A stretch of DNA of 36,809 nucleotides, from positions 1 through 36,809 of the forward strand of contig JAGWMU010000007.1 of NCBI GenBank assembly GCA_028873095.1, given 5' to 3'. This DNA is from Pseudomonadota bacterium (GTDB lineage Bacteria > Pseudomonadota > Gammaproteobacteria > Xanthomonadales > Rhodanobacteraceae). How positions within the stretch are numbered: the first letter of the stretch is position 1; every line of letters starts with the position of its first letter. A program made the position numbers and the translations under genes. The notes below the pieces were generated by a model. That model made no database searches. It was not told the origin of the DNA and was given only the letters and a program-made list of their open reading frames with translations. Below, in pieces: positions 35,192 to 36,809 of the stretch.

Positions 35192-35536
35192 ATGGATTTT
35201 CTGCAGCACGAGTTCAGCCACATTCTTGCCGCCCTGCACGGATTCGAGCTGACGCCGTGGAAGGCGATCGGCTTGACGGGCTCGCTGATGTTCACCAGCC
35301 GCTGGTTCGTGCAGATCTACTACACCCGCAAGCTCAAGCGGGTGGTGATGCCGCTGGCGTTCTGGTGGCTGTCGGTGTGCGGCAGCGCGCTGTTGCTGGC
35401 GTATTTCATCATCGGCAAGAACGATTCGGTCGGCATCCTCTCGAACTTCTTCCCGGCCTTCGTCTCGATCTACAACCTGATCGTGCACATGCGCGACGTG
35501 AAGCGCCGCCGCGTGGTGGTCGAGAGCGAGGTCTGA
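35192..35536 (+). CDS. Lipid-A-disaccharide synthase N-terminal-domain-like (LAB_N) membrane protein
   Basis: PWKAIGLTGSLMFTSRWFVQIYYTRKLKRVVMPLAFWWLSVCGSALLLAYFIIGKNDSVGILSNFFPAFVSIYNL matches the LAB_N pattern. Confidence 0.75.
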   Translation: MDFLQHEFSHILAALHGFELTPWKAIGLTGSLMFTSRWFVQIYYTRKLKRVVMPLAFWWLSVCGSALLLAYFIIGKNDSVGILSNFFPAFVSIYNLIVHMRDVKRRRVVVESEV

Positions 35537-35573
35537 CCGCGCCGCCCGCGCCCGCCACGCGCGCCGCGTGCGT

Positions 35574-36809
35574 TCAGTCGGGGTCGTAGTCGAGGTTGGG
35601 CGCCAGCCACCGCTCGGCTTCCGCGCGGGTCCAGCCCTTGCGTGCGGCGTAGTCCTCGACCTGCTCCCTGCCGATCCGGCCGACCACGAAGTACTGGCTG
35701 TCGGGGTGCGAGTAGTACCAGCCGGAGACGGCGGCGGTGGGATACATCGCGAAGCCTTCGGTCAGCTCGATGCCGGCGTTCCCGGTGGCGTCGAGCAGGG
35801 CGAACAGGGTGGTCTTCTCGGTATGGTCGGGGCAGGCCGGGTAGCCGGGCGCGGGGCGGATGCCGCGGTATTGCTCGGCGACGAGCTGCTCGTTGTCGAG
35901 CGATTCGTCCGCTGCGAAGCCCCAGAATTCGCGCCGCACGCGTTCGTGCATGTGCTCGGCGAAGGCTTCGGCGAGGCGGTCGGCCAGCGCCTTGAGGGTG
36001 ATCGCGGCGTAGTCGTCGTGGTCGGCCTCGAAGCGCGCCAGGTGCGGCTCGATGCCGATGCCGGCGGTGACCGCGAAGCCGCCGATCCAGTCGCGCTTGC
36101 CGAATTCCTTCGGCGCGATGAAATCGGCCAGGCAGAAGTCGGGGCGCTCGGCCGGCTTGTCGGCCTGCTGGCGCAGGTGGTGCAGCACGACTTTCCCCGC
36201 TCCCCCCGGGAGAGGGTGTCCCGAGGGGGTGGGTGAGGGTCCGGGCGGAGCGAGGTGGCCCGCCGCGGCCGCACCCGCGCCTCCGGCCCCTTGCCCGGCG
36301 GGAGACGGGTGCAGTTCGATGTCGTCGCCGATGCTCGCGGCGGGCCACAGGCCGATCACGGCGCGGGCGGTCAGCCATTTTTCGGCGACGATCCTGTCCA
36401 GCATCGCCTGCGCGTCGCGGAACAGCTCGCTGGCCTGCTTGCCGACCACGGCGTCGGTGAGGATGGCCGGGTAGTGGCCGGCCAGTTCCCACGCCTGGAA
36501 GAACGGCGTCCAGTCGATGTAGCGGCGGAGGGTGGCGAGGTCGTAATCGTCGAACACGGTGATGCCGGGCTGCTTCGGCTGCGGCGGCTGGTACGCGGCC
36601 CAGTCGCAGCGGAAGCGCTGCGCGCGGGCTTTCTCCAGCGGCACCAGCTGCTTGCCGGGGCCGCGGTTGCGGTGGCGTTCGCGCACGTCGGCGTAGTCGG
36701 CGCGCACTTTCGCCAGGAAGTCGTCGACCAGCTCCTTGCTGACCAGCGACTGCGCCACGCCGACCGCGCGCGAGGCGTCCTTCACCCACACCGTGCCGGC
36801 CTTGTAGTG
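35574..36809 (-). CDS. metH: Cobalamin-dependent methionine synthase, C-terminal (AdoMet-binding activation domain) part; 5' end outside window
   Basis: VKDASRAVGVAQSL; VLHHLRQQADKP; KALADRLAEAFAEHMHERVRREFWGFA; YRGIRPAPGYPACPDHTEK; SGWYYSHPDSQYFVVGRIGREQVEDYAARKG. Confidence 0.96.
   Translation of the reverse strand, partial: HYKAGTVWVKDASRAVGVAQSLVSKELVDDFLAKVRADYADVRERHRNRGPGKQLVPLEKARAQRFRCDWAAYQPPQPKQPGITVFDDYDLATLRRYIDWTPFFQAWELAGHYPAILTDAVVGKQASELFRDAQAMLDRIVAEKWLTARAVIGLWPAASIGDDIELHPSPAGQGAGGAGAAAAGHLAPPGPSPTPSGHPLPGGAGKVVLHHLRQQADKPAERPDFCLADFIAPKEFGKRDWIGGFAVTAGIGIEPHLARFEADHDDYAAITLKALADRLAEAFAEHMHERVRREFWGFAADESLDNEQLVAEQYRGIRPAPGYPACPDHTEKTTLFALLDATGNAGIELTEGFAMYPTAAVSGWYYSHPDSQYFVVGRIGREQVEDYAARKGWTRAEAERWLAPNLDYDPD
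36192..36311. repeat. GC-rich CCCTCACCC...CACCCTCTCCC-type repeat inserted in frame in metH
   Basis: ctttccccgctccccccgggagagggtgtcccgagggggtgggtgagggtccgg...; translated as HPSPAGQGAGGAGAAAAGHLAPPGPSPTPSGHPLPGGAGK, absent from canonical MetH layout. Confidence 0.65.

Noticed and set aside
1-36809. CRISPR array, phage, toxin-antitoxin or classic defence island
   Set aside because: No regularly spaced direct repeats, Cas, integrase, capsid or toxin signatures seen; RecBCD is the only defence-relevant complex and is a housekeeping system.

Overview
GC-rich chromosomal segment, probably gammaproteobacterial and most like Xanthomonadales (Rhodanobacteraceae/Xanthomonadaceae) from protein similarity and repeat types; this is inference with no database search. 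Left to right: 3' end of an ABC-2 permease gene; a small block of orphan genes bracketed by two inverted 144-bp MITE/REP-like repeats; S9 peptidase (-); carboxylesterase (+); AlgZ/AlgR-type two-component system (+); folD (-); amino-acid permease (+); DksA/TraR-type zinc-finger protein; an orphan protein; a 2H-phosphoesterase-like protein; ketopantoate reductase; minor pilin operon fimT-pilV-pilW-pilX-pilY1-pilE (+); recC-recB-recD (-); a large GAF/GGDEF/globin-like/GAF/EAL protein (+); tRNA-Val(CAC) (-) with a degenerate 3' tRNA fragment nearby; a LAB_N-type membrane protein (+); and the 3' part of metH (-). The most striking pattern is that dispersed palindromic repeats lie in frame inside conserved coding genes: the GTAGGAGCGCACCCTGTGCGCG family inside recD and in the pilE leader, and a different CCCTCACCC..CTCTCCC-type element inside metH. 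This resembles the protein-coding palindromic elements known from Rickettsia. A second notable item is a c-di-GMP enzyme whose globin-like sensor domain appears to have Tyr at the heme-proximal His position.
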